Assembly: GCF_029717145.1 (NCBI RefSeq)
Contig: NZ_CP099222.1
Location: 1,302,001 to 1,366,000, forward strand
From: Citrobacter freundii
GTDB taxonomy: Bacteria > Pseudomonadota > Gammaproteobacteria > Enterobacterales > Enterobacteriaceae
DNA: 64,000 bases
Reading direction: 5' to 3'
This document shows, piece after piece, positions 10,116 to 29,391 of this stretch; position 1 is the first letter of the stretch; each line of letters starts with the position of its first letter. Under the pieces are notes generated by a model that did not search any database, was not told the DNA's origin, and was given only the letters and a program-made list of their open reading frames with translations. Position numbers and translations under genes: made by a program.

Positions 10116-10319
10116 TTAATGTTTATCGATTTGAACAGGGGAAGTCTGTTGCGACAGGCTGCTCTGTTGGGATTCTTTCTTGTTCTGATGGTGGTGCCAC
10201 GCACCGATAGCAGAGTAGACGAAGCGTCCAAAGAAGAAGAGGAAGCTGATAAGCAGTACGATCCGGATCATGCGACTGTTAAATCGGTGTCGTTTTCGTA
10301 GGCTGGTAACCTGGCTCAC
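10116..10319 (-). CDS. yfgG: YfgG, small DUF2633 membrane protein
   Basis: A 67-residue single-pass membrane protein homologous to E. coli YfgG (RKRHRFNSRM then a hydrophobic segment IRIVLLISFLFFFGRFVYSAIGAW, followed by a hydrophilic His/Lys/Gln-rich tail). The open frame runs further upstream, but the GTG at 10319 aligns with the E. coli start (xSQxTSxRKRHRF) and has AAGGA seven bases before it, so I use it. I do not know a firm biochemical role. Confidence 0.85.
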   Translation of the reverse strand: MSQVTSLRKRHRFNSRMIRIVLLISFLFFFGRFVYSAIGAWHHHQNKKESQQSSLSQQTSPVQIDKH

Positions 10320-10373
10320 AAAGGGTTCCTTAAAGTGTACCCAACAATGGGCGATGCTTACATTAAGGCACAC

Positions 10374-10668
10374 TGTGAGGGAATGGTCAATTCATCATTA
10401 TGTAAAAATGCATCAGTTGTTTTATCTTCTTATGCTATGAAAGATAATTTTATTATTTGCATTAATAATGAATTAACGATAACAAAAGAGGAAAAAGGTA
10501 ATAAATGATTAATGGGTCCTGTTTTCCTTGATATATGTCAAACGCCCTATTCAGGTGATAACTAAAATTGATGAGTCATTATGATGTGTTGTACATCATT
10601 GTTTTAAAGTCAGGTGGGATACCTGTCTGAATACCCCTTCAGGATGTGAGGGACTCTACTGAGCATCT
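10374..10668. other. AT-rich region upstream of pdeF
   Basis: 295 bp between the divergent yfgG and pdeF genes. It is AT-rich and should hold both promoters. A short inverted repeat (TCAGGTGGGATACCTGT) lies near 10611. I see no coding frame or named operator. Confidence 0.4.
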
Positions 10669-14589
<3,921 letters not shown>

Positions 14590-16748
14590 GTGTCAGGTTG
14601 CTCGAGTGATTTGATGTAGTCATAAATCGCCAACTGCGACTGAACCTTACGTCGGTTTCCACGTGGCACGTAGCGATTACTCAGTTCTTTATCAATGTAA
14701 CGGGCTTTTACCGTATCGCTGAACAGGATCTCGATAATATCCAGCACGCGCTGCTTGAGGTGTGGATCCAGCAGCGGCGTGGCGACTTCGATACGATAAT
14801 CGATGTTTCTTGTCATCCAGTCCGCCGAGGACAGGTATACCTGTTTATCGCCGCCATTCTCGAAGATATAGACCCGGTCATGTTCAAGATAGCGGTCAAC
14901 GATGCTAATCACGCGAATATTATCACTGATGCCTTCCAGATTCGGGATCAGGGAGCACATTCCGCGGATCAGCAAATTAACCTGTACGCCCGAACTGGAC
15001 GCCGCATAGAGTCGATCAACGAGGCCCTTATCGACCAGGTTGTTCAGTTTTAGCGTAATGCCGGAAGAGCGCCCCTGCTGTGCATTGGCAATCTCTTTGT
15101 CGATCATCGCGTACAGCAGACGTCGCGAGTTCTGCGGGGAAACCAATAGATAATCAAAGGTCACCGGACGATACGGATTTTCGATAAAGTTGAACACCCG
15201 ACGCACTTCGTTGGTAATGCGCGAATCGGCGGTCAGCAAAGAGTAGTCGGTATACAGTCGCGCCGTTTTTTCGTTGAAGTTCCCGGTCCCGATATGGGCG
15301 TAGCGCACCACCTCGTCGCCTTCTTTACGTGAGATAAGGAACAGCTTGGCGTGAATTTTCAGTCCCGGTGCGGAGAAGATGACGTGCACGCCGGCTTCGG
15401 TCAGACGCTTGGCCCAATGAATGTTGGCTTCTTCATCAAAGCGTGCCTGTAACTCGACGACCACGGTCACTTTTTTACTGTTGTGGGCCGCATGGATCAT
15501 TGCGTCGATGATGCGGGAGTCTTTTGCCACGCGGTAGATATTGATCTTTATAGCCAGCACGCTCGGGTCAAACGAGGCCTGGCGCAGCAGTTCAAGGACG
15601 TGCTCAAAAGTATGATACGGATAATAGAGCAGCACATCGCGTTCGCGGATGGCATCAAATCCGTTACGGAACTTTTCGTTATCAAACCAGATATGGCGCA
15701 GGCGAGGCAGCGGCTTGTTCACCAGATTAGCTTTGCCAACGTTGGGGAAATTAATAAAGTCTTTAAAGTTATGGTAACGCCCGCCGGGGACGATCGAATC
15801 GTAGCGAGAGATCGTCAGTTTTTCACGCAGGATTTCAACCAGTGCATTGGGCATATCGCGCTGATAGACAAAGCGCACAGGCTCTGCGGTCAGACGTTGC
15901 TTCAGGCTGGACGACATCAGCTCCATCAGGCTGGATTCCATCTCGTGAACCAAATCGTATTCAGCGTCGCGGGTCATTTTCATCGAATAGGCATTCAGCG
16001 TATCGTAATCAAAGAACCCTTTGAAAATGTCATCAAGGCAATAACGCAGGATGTTGTCTAGCAGGATCATGGGCTTGCGACGACGGGGCGTTTCCGGCGG
16101 CAGATTTACAAAGCGGGGAACCTTGTCAGACGGAATTTCCAGTAGCGCATAGCGAATGGTATCACCACGGATGATCTCTACGGCCAGATAGGTATAGTCG
16201 TCCTTCAGAAACTGGACTAAATCTGTCTCGCGGTTAATCAGGATCGGCGTAATGTGCTGGCGAAGATATTGCTTGAAGTAATGACGCAACCAGCTCTGCT
16301 GATTGGCTGACAGTTGGCGCTCATTGATTAAGAATATCTGATTGCGCGCCATCTCCAGCAGTAATTCATTGTACAGGCCATCGAACTCCTGATCGGCTTT
16401 CAGTACGCGGGCCTGGATTTTGCCTAACAGATGGCGGGAGTGAGAGTTAGAACCCTGCTCTTCGCTAATAATGATGCGGCGTTTTAGTTCGGCAAAACGA
16501 ACTTTATAAAACTCGTCGAGGTTATTGGAATAGATGCCCAGAAAACGCATCCGTTCAATCAACGGGTTTGACTTATCAGCAGCTTCCTGCAGGACGCGTT
16601 CGTTGAACGCTAACCAACTAAGCTCTTTCTCGATGTATAGCTTTTCCTGACCCATTAATACTTTTACTCCGTTTCATTCACGGGACACTACGTGATCATT
16701 ATGGCGAGCACGACTGGCATGTGCCAGAAAAAATGAGGGGAATTGCAG

Positions 16749-16843
16749 GATGTAGGCCGGATAAGACGCTTTAGCGTCACCATCCGGCATAAAAGCCCAC
16801 ATGAGTGCCGGATGGTGGTGTGAATGCCTTATCCGACCTACGA
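16749..16843. repeat. BIME (paired REP sequences) between purN and ppk
   Basis: REP cores GGCCGGATAAGACGC...CATCCGGC and GTGCCGGATGGTGGTG...CTTATCCGACCTAC lie in opposite orientation. Such units bind DNA gyrase, Pol I or IHF and stabilise upstream RNA. The pair sits upstream of ppk and just after... the purMN stop. Confidence 0.8.
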
Positions 16844-16858
16844 GGCTGGGAGGCTATT

Positions 16859-18774
<1,916 letters not shown>

Positions 18775-18828
18775 TTATCAGCAGTGATGAAATTAACGGT
18801 GACCACACGTCAAAAGGAAGGGTCATTA

Positions 18829-22346
<3,518 letters not shown>

Positions 22347-22474
22347 AATTCAATGGATTGATGATCTGCCCCGCCCAGCGAGCGGGGCGTGTCTTATACT
22401 CATTTTTCAGACGTAAATGACTTTGGTTGATCCATATCAAGCGTATGCAGTGTTGCGCCAGAGAGGAAAAGCGG

Positions 22475-22496
22475 TATAATCCGGCGATTTTTTTTG
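22475..22496 (+). promoter_or_regulatory. upp promoter -10 and T-tract initially transcribed region
   Basis: TATAAT at 22475-22480, with TTGCGC 16 bp upstream, is followed by GATTTTTTTTG at 22486-22496. In E. coli this T-tract in the first transcribed bases of upp causes UTP-dependent reiterative transcription, which lowers upp expression when UTP is high. The same arrangement is present here. Confidence 0.8.
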
Positions 22497-22529
22497 TGGT
22501 TGCCACTCGTCTGAGGAAAGGAGAAGAGT

Positions 22530-23156
22530 ATGAAGATCGTGGAAGTCAAACACCCACTCGTCAAACACAAGCTGGGATTGATGCGTGAAAACGACATCAG
22601 CACTAAACGCTTTCGTGAACTCGCCTCGGAAGTTGGCAGCCTGCTGACTTATGAAGCAACCGCTGGTCTGGAAACCGAAAAGGTGACCATTGAAGGCTGG
22701 AACGGCCCGGTTGAAGTCGACCAAATCAAAGGTAAAAAAATCACCGTTGTGCCAATCCTGCGTGCGGGCCTGGGTATGATGGAAGGCGTACTGGAAAACG
22801 TCCCGAGCGCGCGTATCAGCGTGGTGGGCATGTACCGTAACGAAGAGACGCTGGAGCCGGTACCGTACTTCCAGAAACTGGTGTCTAACATTGACGAGCG
22901 CATGGCGCTGATCGTTGACCCGATGCTGGCCACCGGTGGTTCCGTTATTGCTACCATCGACCTGCTGAAAAACGCGGGCTGCAGCAGCATTAAAGTGCTG
23001 GTGTTGGTTGCTGCGCCAGAAGGTATCGCTGCGCTGGAAAAAGCGCACCCGGATGTTGAGCTGTATACCGCATCTATCGACCAGGGGCTGAACGAGCACG
23101 GATACATTATTCCGGGACTCGGCGATGCCGGCGATAAGATTTTTGGTACCAAGTAA
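22530..23156 (+). CDS. upp: Uracil phosphoribosyltransferase
   Basis: Salvages uracil to UMP with PRPP. The 208 residues match E. coli. It shows [15 protein letters not shown], the PRPP loop [10 protein letters not shown] (about 131-140) and the uracil-binding [11 protein letters not shown] near the C-terminus. First gene of upp-uraA; AAGGAGAAGAGT precedes the ATG. Confidence 0.98.
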   Translation: MKIVEVKHPLVKHKLGLMRENDISTKRFRELASEVGSLLTYEATAGLETEKVTIEGWNGPVEVDQIKGKKITVVPILRAGLGMMEGVLENVPSARISVVGMYRNEETLEPVPYFQKLVSNIDERMALIVDPMLATGGSVIATIDLLKNAGCSSIKVLVLVAAPEGIAALEKAHPDVELYTASIDQGLNEHGYIIPGLGDAGDKIFGTK

Positions 23157-23172
23157 ATGAATAAATAAAAAG

Positions 23173-23201
23173 AAGCCGACTTTAAGAGTCGGCTTTTTTT
23201 T
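23173..23201 (+). terminator. Terminator between upp and uraA
   Basis: AAGCCGACT pairs with AGTCGGCTT across a 5-nt loop and runs into seven to eight T. It lies 16 bp past the upp stop, so part of upp transcription should stop before uraA, giving more Upp than transporter. Confidence 0.88.
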
Positions 23202-23251
23202 GAATAAAACAACCCATCACTACTCAAACACAATACTCAGAGGAAAACACT

Positions 23252-24541
23252 ATGACGCGCCGTGCTATCGGGGTGAGTGAAAGACCGCCGCTTTTACAGA
23301 CAATCCCGCTTAGTTTGCAGCACCTGTTCGCCATGTTTGGCGCCACGGTACTGGTGCCAGTCCTGTTTCATATCAACCCGGCCACCGTCCTGCTGTTTAA
23401 CGGCATTGGTACGCTGCTGTATCTCTTTATCTGTAAGGGGAAAATCCCAGCGTATCTGGGGTCCAGCTTTGCCTTTATCTCTCCGGTACTGCTGCTACTG
23501 CCGTTAGGGTATGAAGTGGCGCTCGGCGGTTTTATCATGTGTGGCGTGCTGTTCTGTCTGGTTTCTTTCATCGTGAAGAAAGCAGGTACCGGTTGGCTGG
23601 ATGTGATGTTCCCGCCTGCGGCTATGGGCGCAATCGTTGCCGTCATCGGCCTTGAGCTGGCTGGTGTTGCTGCGGGGATGGCAGGCTTGCTGCCAGCTGA
23701 AGGACAAATGCCGGATTCTAAAACCATTATCATTTCGATGGTGACGCTGGGCGTAACGGTATTTGGTTCGGTACTGTTCCGCGGCTTTATGGCGATTATC
23801 CCGATTCTGATTGGTGTGCTGGCGGGTTATGCGCTCTCGTTCGTGATGGGCGTTGTGGATACCACACCCATTGCCGAAGCCCACTGGTTTGCTCTGCCGA
23901 CCTTCTACACGCCGCGTTTTGAATGGGTGGCTATTCTGACCATCCTGCCTGCGGCGCTGGTGGTGATTGCCGAACACGTAGGACACCTGGTGGTGACCGC
24001 CAATATCGTGAAGAAAGATTTAATTCGCGATCCCGGCTTGCACCGTTCGATGTTCGCCAATGGCCTGTCGACGGTGATCTCCGGCTTCTTTGGTTCCACG
24101 CCTAACACCACTTATGGTGAGAACATCGGCGTCATGGCCATTACCCGCGTGTACAGTACCTGGGTCATTGGCGGGGCGGCAATTTTTGCTATTCTGCTTT
24201 CATGTGTGGGCAAACTGGCCGCCGCGATTCAGATAATCCCGCTGCCGGTTATGGGCGGTGTCTCACTGCTGTTGTACGGGGTGATTGGTGCGTCCGGTAT
24301 CCGCGTGTTGATCGAATCAAAAGTTGATTACAACAAAGCACAAAACCTGATCCTGACCTCGGTGATTCTGATCATCGGCGTGAGCGGTGCGAAGGTTCAC
24401 ATTGGTGCGGCTGAGCTGAAAGGCATGGCGCTGGCGACCATTGTCGGCGTTGCCCTGAGCCTGATCTTCAAAGTGATTAGCTTGCTGCGTCCGGAAGAAG
24501 TTGTCCTTGACGCTGAAGATGCTGACAGACCGCAACACTAA
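23252..24541 (+). CDS. uraA: Uracil:proton symporter
   Basis: Inner-membrane uracil permease of the NAT/NCS2 family, 429 residues as in E. coli, with about 14 membrane segments. The substrate-site motifs are visible: YLGSSFAFISP, WVAILTILPAALVVIAEHVG (with the key Glu) and the NAT signature TPNTTYGENIGVMAITRV. It supplies uracil to Upp. RBS AGAGG lies nine to ten bases before the ATG. Confidence 0.98.
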   Translation: MTRRAIGVSERPPLLQTIPLSLQHLFAMFGATVLVPVLFHINPATVLLFNGIGTLLYLFICKGKIPAYLGSSFAFISPVLLLLPLGYEVALGGFIMCGVLFCLVSFIVKKAGTGWLDVMFPPAAMGAIVAVIGLELAGVAAGMAGLLPAEGQMPDSKTIIISMVTLGVTVFGSVLFRGFMAIIPILIGVLAGYALSFVMGVVDTTPIAEAHWFALPTFYTPRFEWVAILTILPAALVVIAEHVGHLVVTANIVKKDLIRDPGLHRSMFANGLSTVISGFFGSTPNTTYGENIGVMAITRVYSTWVIGGAAIFAILLSCVGKLAAAIQIIPLPVMGGVSLLLYGVIGASGIRVLIESKVDYNKAQNLILTSVILIIGVSGAKVHIGAAELKGMALATIVGVALSLIFKVISLLRPEEVVLDAEDADRPQH

Positions 24542-24548
24542 GTCTCTG

Positions 24549-24571
24549 ACCGGGCGGCATCGCTGCCCGGT
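24549..24571 (+). other. Hairpin between uraA and hda
   Basis: ACCGGGC and GCCCGGT form a 7-bp GC-rich stem right after the uraA stop. A T-poor tail follows, so this is a weak terminator or a 3'-stabilising structure. Confidence 0.5.
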
Positions 24572-24636
24572 TCTATCGCGACGTATTTCTGTGGTAAACT
24601 CAACGCGATTTTATGAAATCCTGGGTTGAGGTATCT

Positions 24637-25338
24637 CTGAACACACCGGCACAGCTCTCTTTGCCACTTTATCTTCCTGACGATGAAACCTTCGCAAGTT
24701 TCTGGCCGGGGGATAACTCCTCTTTACTGGCCGCGCTGCAAAACGTGCTGCGTCAGGAACATAGCGGGTATATCTATCTCTGGTCGCGTGAAGGCGCGGG
24801 CCGTAGTCATTTGCTGCACGCAGCCTGTGCCGAGCTTTCTCAGCGCGGGGATGCCGTCGGCTATGTCCCGCTGGATAAGCGTACGTGGTTCGTACCGGAA
24901 GTGCTTGATGGCATGGAACATCTCTCGCTGGTGTGCATTGATAACATTGAATGCGTGGCCGGGGATTCCCTGTGGGAAATGGCGATCTTCGATCTCTACA
25001 ACCGCATTCTGGAATCAGGCAAAACGCGCCTGCTGATCACTGGCGATCGTCCACCAAGACAGCTTAATCTCGGGCTGCCGGATCTGGCTTCTCGTCTGGA
25101 CTGGGGGCAAATCTACAAACTTCAGCCGCTCTCGGATGAAGATAAGCTTCAGGCATTGCAATTACGCGCCAGATTGCGCGGATTCGAACTGCCGGAGGAC
25201 GTGGGCCGCTTCCTGCTAAAGCGTCTGGATCGCGAAATGCGCACGTTGTTTATGACCCTGGATGAGCTGGATCATGCGTCGATCACCGCTCAGCGCAAGC
25301 TGACCATTCCGTTCGTCAAAGAGATTCTGAAGCTGTAA
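24637..25338 (+). CDS. hda: DnaA regulatory inactivator Hda (CTG start)
   Basis: With the beta clamp, Hda stimulates hydrolysis of DnaA-bound ATP and so prevents re-initiation of replication. I start the protein at CTG 24637: it gives the known 233-residue form ([16 protein letters not shown]) and has GAGG five bases before it. The ATG 24 bp upstream has no ribosome site. The clamp-binding motif QLSLPLY (residues 5-11) is followed by an AAA+ domain with a divergent Walker A ([13 protein letters not shown]), Walker B-like LVCIDNIE and the arginine finger region DLASRLDWG. Confidence 0.93.
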   Translation: MNTPAQLSLPLYLPDDETFASFWPGDNSSLLAALQNVLRQEHSGYIYLWSREGAGRSHLLHAACAELSQRGDAVGYVPLDKRTWFVPEVLDGMEHLSLVCIDNIECVAGDSLWEMAIFDLYNRILESGKTRLLITGDRPPRQLNLGLPDLASRLDWGQIYKLQPLSDEDKLQALQLRARLRGFELPEDVGRFLLKRLDREMRTLFMTLDELDHASITAQRKLTIPFVKEILKL

Positions 25339-25365
25339 GCACCGCAGCCGAAAAGACTGCGGTGC
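25339..25365. terminator. Hairpin between converging hda and yfgD
   Basis: GCACCGCAG and CTGCGGTGC form a perfect 9-bp stem with a 9-nt loop directly after the hda stop and just before the yfgD stop, a likely shared 3'-end structure. No T-tract is present. Confidence 0.55.
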
Positions 25366-25371
25366 ATCACA

Positions 25372-25731
25372 TTAGCCGACGATATCCAGCACCTGCTCCG
25401 GCGGACGCCCAATTCGCGCTTGACCGTTGGCCACCACAATCGGACGTTCCATCAGTTTCGGGTTTTCCACCATCGCCTGAATCAGCGCCTCTTCACTCAG
25501 AGTCTCGTCCGCCAGGTTGAGCGATTTATAGAGATCTTCTTTCTGGCGCATCAGCTCACGCGCGCTGGACATGCCCAGCATCTGCAGCAGATTACGCAAA
25601 GTTGCTTCGTCTGCGGGAGTGTCGAGATACAGTACTACTTCCGGCTCCACGCCGTTGGACTTCAGTAATTCCAGTGTCTCACGGCTCTTTGAGCAACGTG
25701 GGTTATGGTAGATTTTAATCGCGTCTGACAT
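25372..25731 (-). CDS. yfgD: ArsC-family protein YfgD
   Basis: A 119-residue thioredoxin-fold protein of the arsenate reductase (ArsC) family, with the active-site signature HNPRCSKSRETL (Cys about 13) and ArsC arginines in ENPKLMERPIV. The ATG at 25731 matches the E. coli start (KIYHNPRCSKS); a further in-frame start five codons upstream is less likely. It is the next minus-strand gene after bepA in the same direction. Arsenate reduction is inferred from the family; it is not part of an ars operon. Confidence 0.9.
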   Translation of the reverse strand: MSDAIKIYHNPRCSKSRETLELLKSNGVEPEVVLYLDTPADEATLRNLLQMLGMSSARELMRQKEDLYKSLNLADETLSEEALIQAMVENPKLMERPIVVANGQARIGRPPEQVLDIVG

Positions 25732-25754
25732 GACTTCTCCTTGCATAGCAAAAC

Positions 25755-25797
25755 TGCCGGATGGCGGATAAGACGCAACAGCGTCACCATCCGGTAA
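25755..25797. repeat. REP pair between bepA and yfgD
   Basis: TGCCGGATGGCGGATAAGAC and GTCACCATCCGGTAAG form an imperfect stem typical of REP/BIME units, lying between two co-directional genes. Confidence 0.8.
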
Positions 25798-25808
25798 GTA
25801 TTCAATAG

Positions 25809-27272
25809 TTACATCTTCGTGTACGGTTTAAAGCGCTCTTGCAGCTGGCGTAGCTGGTCAATACGGGCATCGTATCTTGCCTGCTGCTGGCTTCCCAGCT
25901 TCACCTGTGAACTTGCGCTGCTGAGCATAGAAATGGCCTGGTCAAGACGTCCCGCCAGCGCATAGCCTTCTGCGCGTGCCGCCAGTTCCTGATCGCGGTT
26001 ATTCAGCGTTGCTTCCGTTTGTGCTAACAGATCCCAGCCATTGCCGTCATCCTTATGATTAAACGTATAACGATTCAGGATGGTAGCGGCCTCTTTGGCC
26101 TGACCGGCCTGTAAATAGGCATTCGCCAGGTTAAGCTGCAATACCGGATTAACGCGTAGGTCGCGGGCGTTTTTCAGGCGATTAATTGCATCGCCGGTTT
26201 TCTTCTGACCGAGATCGATATCGGTCGCCAGGTCGAGATACCAGGCATTGTTCGGATCGGCAGACAGCAGCGGCTGTAGCGCTTTACGCGCCTCGTCGTA
26301 TTTACTGTCTTCCATTGCTTGTAACGCGCGGCCATATTGCGCCGCCCGTTGCTCGCGGACGTTGCCTTTTGCCCAGTTATCCAGCAGGTCGCTGCTCAAC
26401 TGGTTGCGACCCGAGTTATACATGCCGAGGGTTCGCGCTTTTGCCAGGTAAAAATCTTCCGAGGATTGCACCACCGTCGGTCGCATCTGGTTAGCACGGT
26501 TACGCGCATCCGCCAGACGGCTTTCTGGCAGGGGGTGCGTCAGCAGAATTTCAGGCGGGCGCGTGGAATAGCGCGCCTGGTCGAGCAGTTTTTCCAGAAA
26601 CGTCGGCATGGCCTGCGGATCAAATCCTGAGCGTTGCAGGACCTGAATACCGATACGGTCCGCTTCCTGTTCATTTTGCTGCGTAAAGCTGATCATCCCC
26701 TGACGGGTGCCAGCCAGCGTACCGGTCAGTGCTGCCATCCCCGCCTGCGGACTGGCCATCGCCAACAGAATAGAACCCAGAGCCCCCACCCAGGTCAGCG
26801 GGGCAGAGCGCTTTTGGTCTTCCATGGCGCGCGCCAGGTGGCGCTGCGTGACGTGAGAAATTTCGTGCGCCATCACCGACGCCAGCTGGCTTTCGTTATC
26901 GGAATAGCGGAAAAGCGCAGAGTGCAGCACAACGTTGCCGCCAAAGAAGGCAAAGGCGTTTATTTCATCGTTATTAATCAAAAAGAAATGGAAGGGGGTT
27001 TTGACGGAGTCCGCGTGTGAGACCAGACGCATCCCCAGAGAATTAATGTATTGGGTCAGCAAAGGGTCGTTAATTAACGGCGCACTGCCGCGCAGCTGGC
27101 GTACGTAATAGTCACCCATCTGCATTTCCTGCCCGATGGAAAGCGTGCTCCCTGCTGAGGTTCCCATATCCGGTAGGGTGTCCGCAGTGTCAGCAAATGC
27201 GGGCGCGACCTGACCGATGGCCAGTGCAGCAATGAGGGTAGCAACCAGGTTTTTTTTCAACTGCCTGAACAT
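25809..27272 (-). CDS. bepA: Beta-barrel assembly-enhancing protease BepA
   Basis: Periplasmic M48 metalloprotease and chaperone that helps LptD assembly and removes misassembled outer-membrane proteins. It is 487 residues from the ATG at 27272 ([17 protein letters not shown]), the E. coli length; an upstream in-frame extension lacks homology. A signal peptide is cleaved after AFA (about residue 27). The zinc motif [12 protein letters not shown] lies near 136-140, with a third ligand in [12 protein letters not shown] repeats fill the C-terminal half (about 310-480). Confidence 0.97.
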   Translation of the reverse strand: MFRQLKKNLVATLIAALAIGQVAPAFADTADTLPDMGTSAGSTLSIGQEMQMGDYYVRQLRGSAPLINDPLLTQYINSLGMRLVSHADSVKTPFHFFLINNDEINAFAFFGGNVVLHSALFRYSDNESQLASVMAHEISHVTQRHLARAMEDQKRSAPLTWVGALGSILLAMASPQAGMAALTGTLAGTRQGMISFTQQNEQEADRIGIQVLQRSGFDPQAMPTFLEKLLDQARYSTRPPEILLTHPLPESRLADARNRANQMRPTVVQSSEDFYLAKARTLGMYNSGRNQLSSDLLDNWAKGNVREQRAAQYGRALQAMEDSKYDEARKALQPLLSADPNNAWYLDLATDIDLGQKKTGDAINRLKNARDLRVNPVLQLNLANAYLQAGQAKEAATILNRYTFNHKDDGNGWDLLAQTEATLNNRDQELAARAEGYALAGRLDQAISMLSSASSQVKLGSQQQARYDARIDQLRQLQERFKPYTKM

Positions 27273-27499
27273 AACCTCTGTCCTGTATTCTTTTTTGAGA
27301 TAGCCATTTGACCCATGCTGTGAAGTATCGTTCACCCTCAGACAGCTTTGGGAGTGTAACTGCGAAATTCGACGATGAACACCCAGGAAAAATGTCTTTT
27401 CACTTTGCGTAAACCGCTATAAAAAGCGAAGTCTTTTTTGTGACATTTCGATACAATTCGGGATCGCAATCCCGCTATTGAGGTTCATGGAAGGGTTTT

Positions 27500-28564
27500 A
27501 TGCTCGAAATGTTGATGCAATGGTATCGCCGCCGCTTTAGCGACCCTGAGGCTATTGCCTTGCTGATTATTCTGGTTGCCGGTTTTGGCATCCTTTTCTT
27601 CTTTAGTGGGCTGTTAGCGCCGCTGCTGGTTGCCATTGTGCTGGCCTATCTGCTGGAATGGCCCACCGTGCGGCTGGAAAATATCGGCTGTTCAAGGCGT
27701 TGGGCGACATCCATTGTACTGGTGGTGTTCGTCGGTATTCTGCTGCTGATGGCGTTTGTGGTAATGCCGGTCGCGTGGCAGCAGGGGATCTACCTGATTC
27801 GTGATATGCCCGGCATGCTTAACAAGCTGTCTGATTTTGCCGCCACCTTGCCGCGACGGTATCCGGCGCTGATGGATGCCGGCATCATTGATGCGATGGC
27901 AGAGAATATGCGCGCGCGAATGCTCAATATGGGCGATTCCGTGGTGAAATATTCGCTGGCTTCGCTGGTCGGATTGCTGACGCTGGCGGTGTATCTGGTT
28001 CTCGTTCCGCTAATGGTGTTCTTCCTGGTGAAAGACAAAAGCCAGATGCTGAATGCCGTACGTCGGGTACTTCCGCGTAATCGTGGACTGGCCGGGCAGG
28101 TCTGGAAAGAGATGAACCAGCAAATCACCAACTATATTCGCGGCAAAGTGCTGGAAATGGTGGTGGTAGGCGTCGCCACATGGCTGGGCTTCCTGCTGTT
28201 TGGCCTCAACTACTCCTTGCTGCTGGCTGTACTGGTCGGTTTTTCAGTCCTGATCCCGTATATCGGTGCCTTCGTGGTGACCATCCCGGTGGTGGGCGTG
28301 GCGCTGTTCCAGTTTGGTCTCGGGACCGAGTTCTGGAGCTGCTTTGCCGTGTACCTGATCATTCAGGCGCTAGACGGCAATCTGTTGGTCCCAGTACTGT
28401 TTTCCGAAGCCGTAAACCTGCATCCACTGGTGATTATTCTGTCGGTGGTGATTTTTGGCGGGCTGTGGGGGTTCTGGGGCGTATTCTTTGCTATTCCGCT
28501 GGCGACGTTAATCAAAGCAGTCGTCCATGCCTGGCCGGATGGTCAGACGATTGACGAGTCATAG
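27500..28564 (+). CDS. perM: AI-2E/PerM-family membrane protein
   Basis: A 354-residue inner-membrane protein (E. coli PerM/YfgO 353) of the AI-2E transporter superfamily, with about eight hydrophobic segments, a large soluble loop near 90-150 and the family signature LVGFSVLIPYIGAFVVTIPV followed by IIQALDGNLLVPVLFS. Transport substrate is uncertain. It diverges from bepA with 227 bp between the starts, and is the last gene before the iadA operon. Confidence 0.9.
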   Translation: MLEMLMQWYRRRFSDPEAIALLIILVAGFGILFFFSGLLAPLLVAIVLAYLLEWPTVRLENIGCSRRWATSIVLVVFVGILLLMAFVVMPVAWQQGIYLIRDMPGMLNKLSDFAATLPRRYPALMDAGIIDAMAENMRARMLNMGDSVVKYSLASLVGLLTLAVYLVLVPLMVFFLVKDKSQMLNAVRRVLPRNRGLAGQVWKEMNQQITNYIRGKVLEMVVVGVATWLGFLLFGLNYSLLLAVLVGFSVLIPYIGAFVVTIPVVGVALFQFGLGTEFWSCFAVYLIIQALDGNLLVPVLFSEAVNLHPLVIILSVVIFGGLWGFWGVFFAIPLATLIKAVVHAWPDGQTIDES

Positions 28565-28572
28565 ACCCTGAC

Positions 28573-28597
28573 GCCCGGCGGTGCAATGCCGCCGGGC
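28573..28597 (+). other. GC-rich hairpin after perM
   Basis: GCCCGGCGG and CCGCCGGGC form a 9-bp perfect stem with a 7-nt loop just past the perM stop. No T-tract follows; it resembles a REP-type 3' stem. Confidence 0.6.
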
Positions 28598-28730
28598 CAG
28601 AACTTGTCTGACCTCTATACACACTTTCTGAATAATCTTCCTGGGTGTCGTTTTTCTCCGTATTAGCCTTTAACTTGACCAATGTGATGTCTTTTTGTCA
28701 CACAAGGAATAAGACCAACAGGAGAAAAAA

Positions 28731-29390
28731 ATGGGTCACAACACGCACACGCAACAAAAAGCGGGATGGGTTGGCTATCTCGCCTTTTTCGTCACTATTA
28801 TCCTTTTTTCCGGCATGTTTTCGAAAAGTACCGACTGGTGGCGGGTGTTCGATTTCACCGTTCTTAACGGCGCATTTGGGCAGATAAACGCGGCAGGCGA
28901 GACGGCGGTCTCGTTTCGCGGTACCGGCGGGATGGGCGCAAAAGATGGCTTTTTATTTGCGCTGGAACTGGCGCCCTCCGTCATTCTGTCACTTGGCATC
29001 ATCTCCATTACCGAAGGATTGGGAGGGTTGCGCGCGGCGCAGCAGCTAATGACGCCGGTCCTGCGCCCCTTACTCGGCGTTCCGGGTATTTGCTCGTTGG
29101 CGCTGATTGCGAATGTGCAAAATACCGATGCCGCAGCCGGAATGACCAAAGAGCTGGCGGAAGAGGGGATTATCACCGAGCAGGAACGCGCTATTTTTGC
29201 CTGCTGGCAAACCAGCGGTAGCGCGTGTATCACCAACTATTTTTCCTCAGGCGCGGCGCTGTTTACGATGGTTACCGTTCCGGTGATAACGCCACTGGCG
29301 GTGATCCTGGTCTTCAAATTTGTCGGCGCGAACCTGCTACGGCTGTGGATCGAGCAGCTTGAAAATCGCCGTACGCAGCAGGAGGCCTGA
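28731..29390 (+). CDS. yjiH: YjiH-like nucleoside-recognition (Gate) membrane protein
   Basis: A 219-residue inner-membrane protein of the nucleoside-recognition/Gate family, similar to E. coli YjiH, with about five hydrophobic segments and the family-like region GVPGICSLALIANVQNTDAA. It is the first gene of yjiH-yjiG-iadA, with GGAG ahead of the ATG, and its stop lies one base before the yjiG start. I infer that YjiH and YjiG form a two-part transporter for isoaspartyl peptides or a related compound; transport has not been shown in what I know. Confidence 0.82.
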   Translation: MGHNTHTQQKAGWVGYLAFFVTIILFSGMFSKSTDWWRVFDFTVLNGAFGQINAAGETAVSFRGTGGMGAKDGFLFALELAPSVILSLGIISITEGLGGLRAAQQLMTPVLRPLLGVPGICSLALIANVQNTDAAAGMTKELAEEGIITEQERAIFACWQTSGSACITNYFSSGAALFTMVTVPVITPLAVILVFKFVGANLLRLWIEQLENRRTQQEA

Positions 29391-29391
29391 G

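Noticed and set aside
28683..28702. CRP site before yjiH
   Set aside because: TGTGA and TCACA are present but 10 bp apart rather than 6, so not a valid CRP core.
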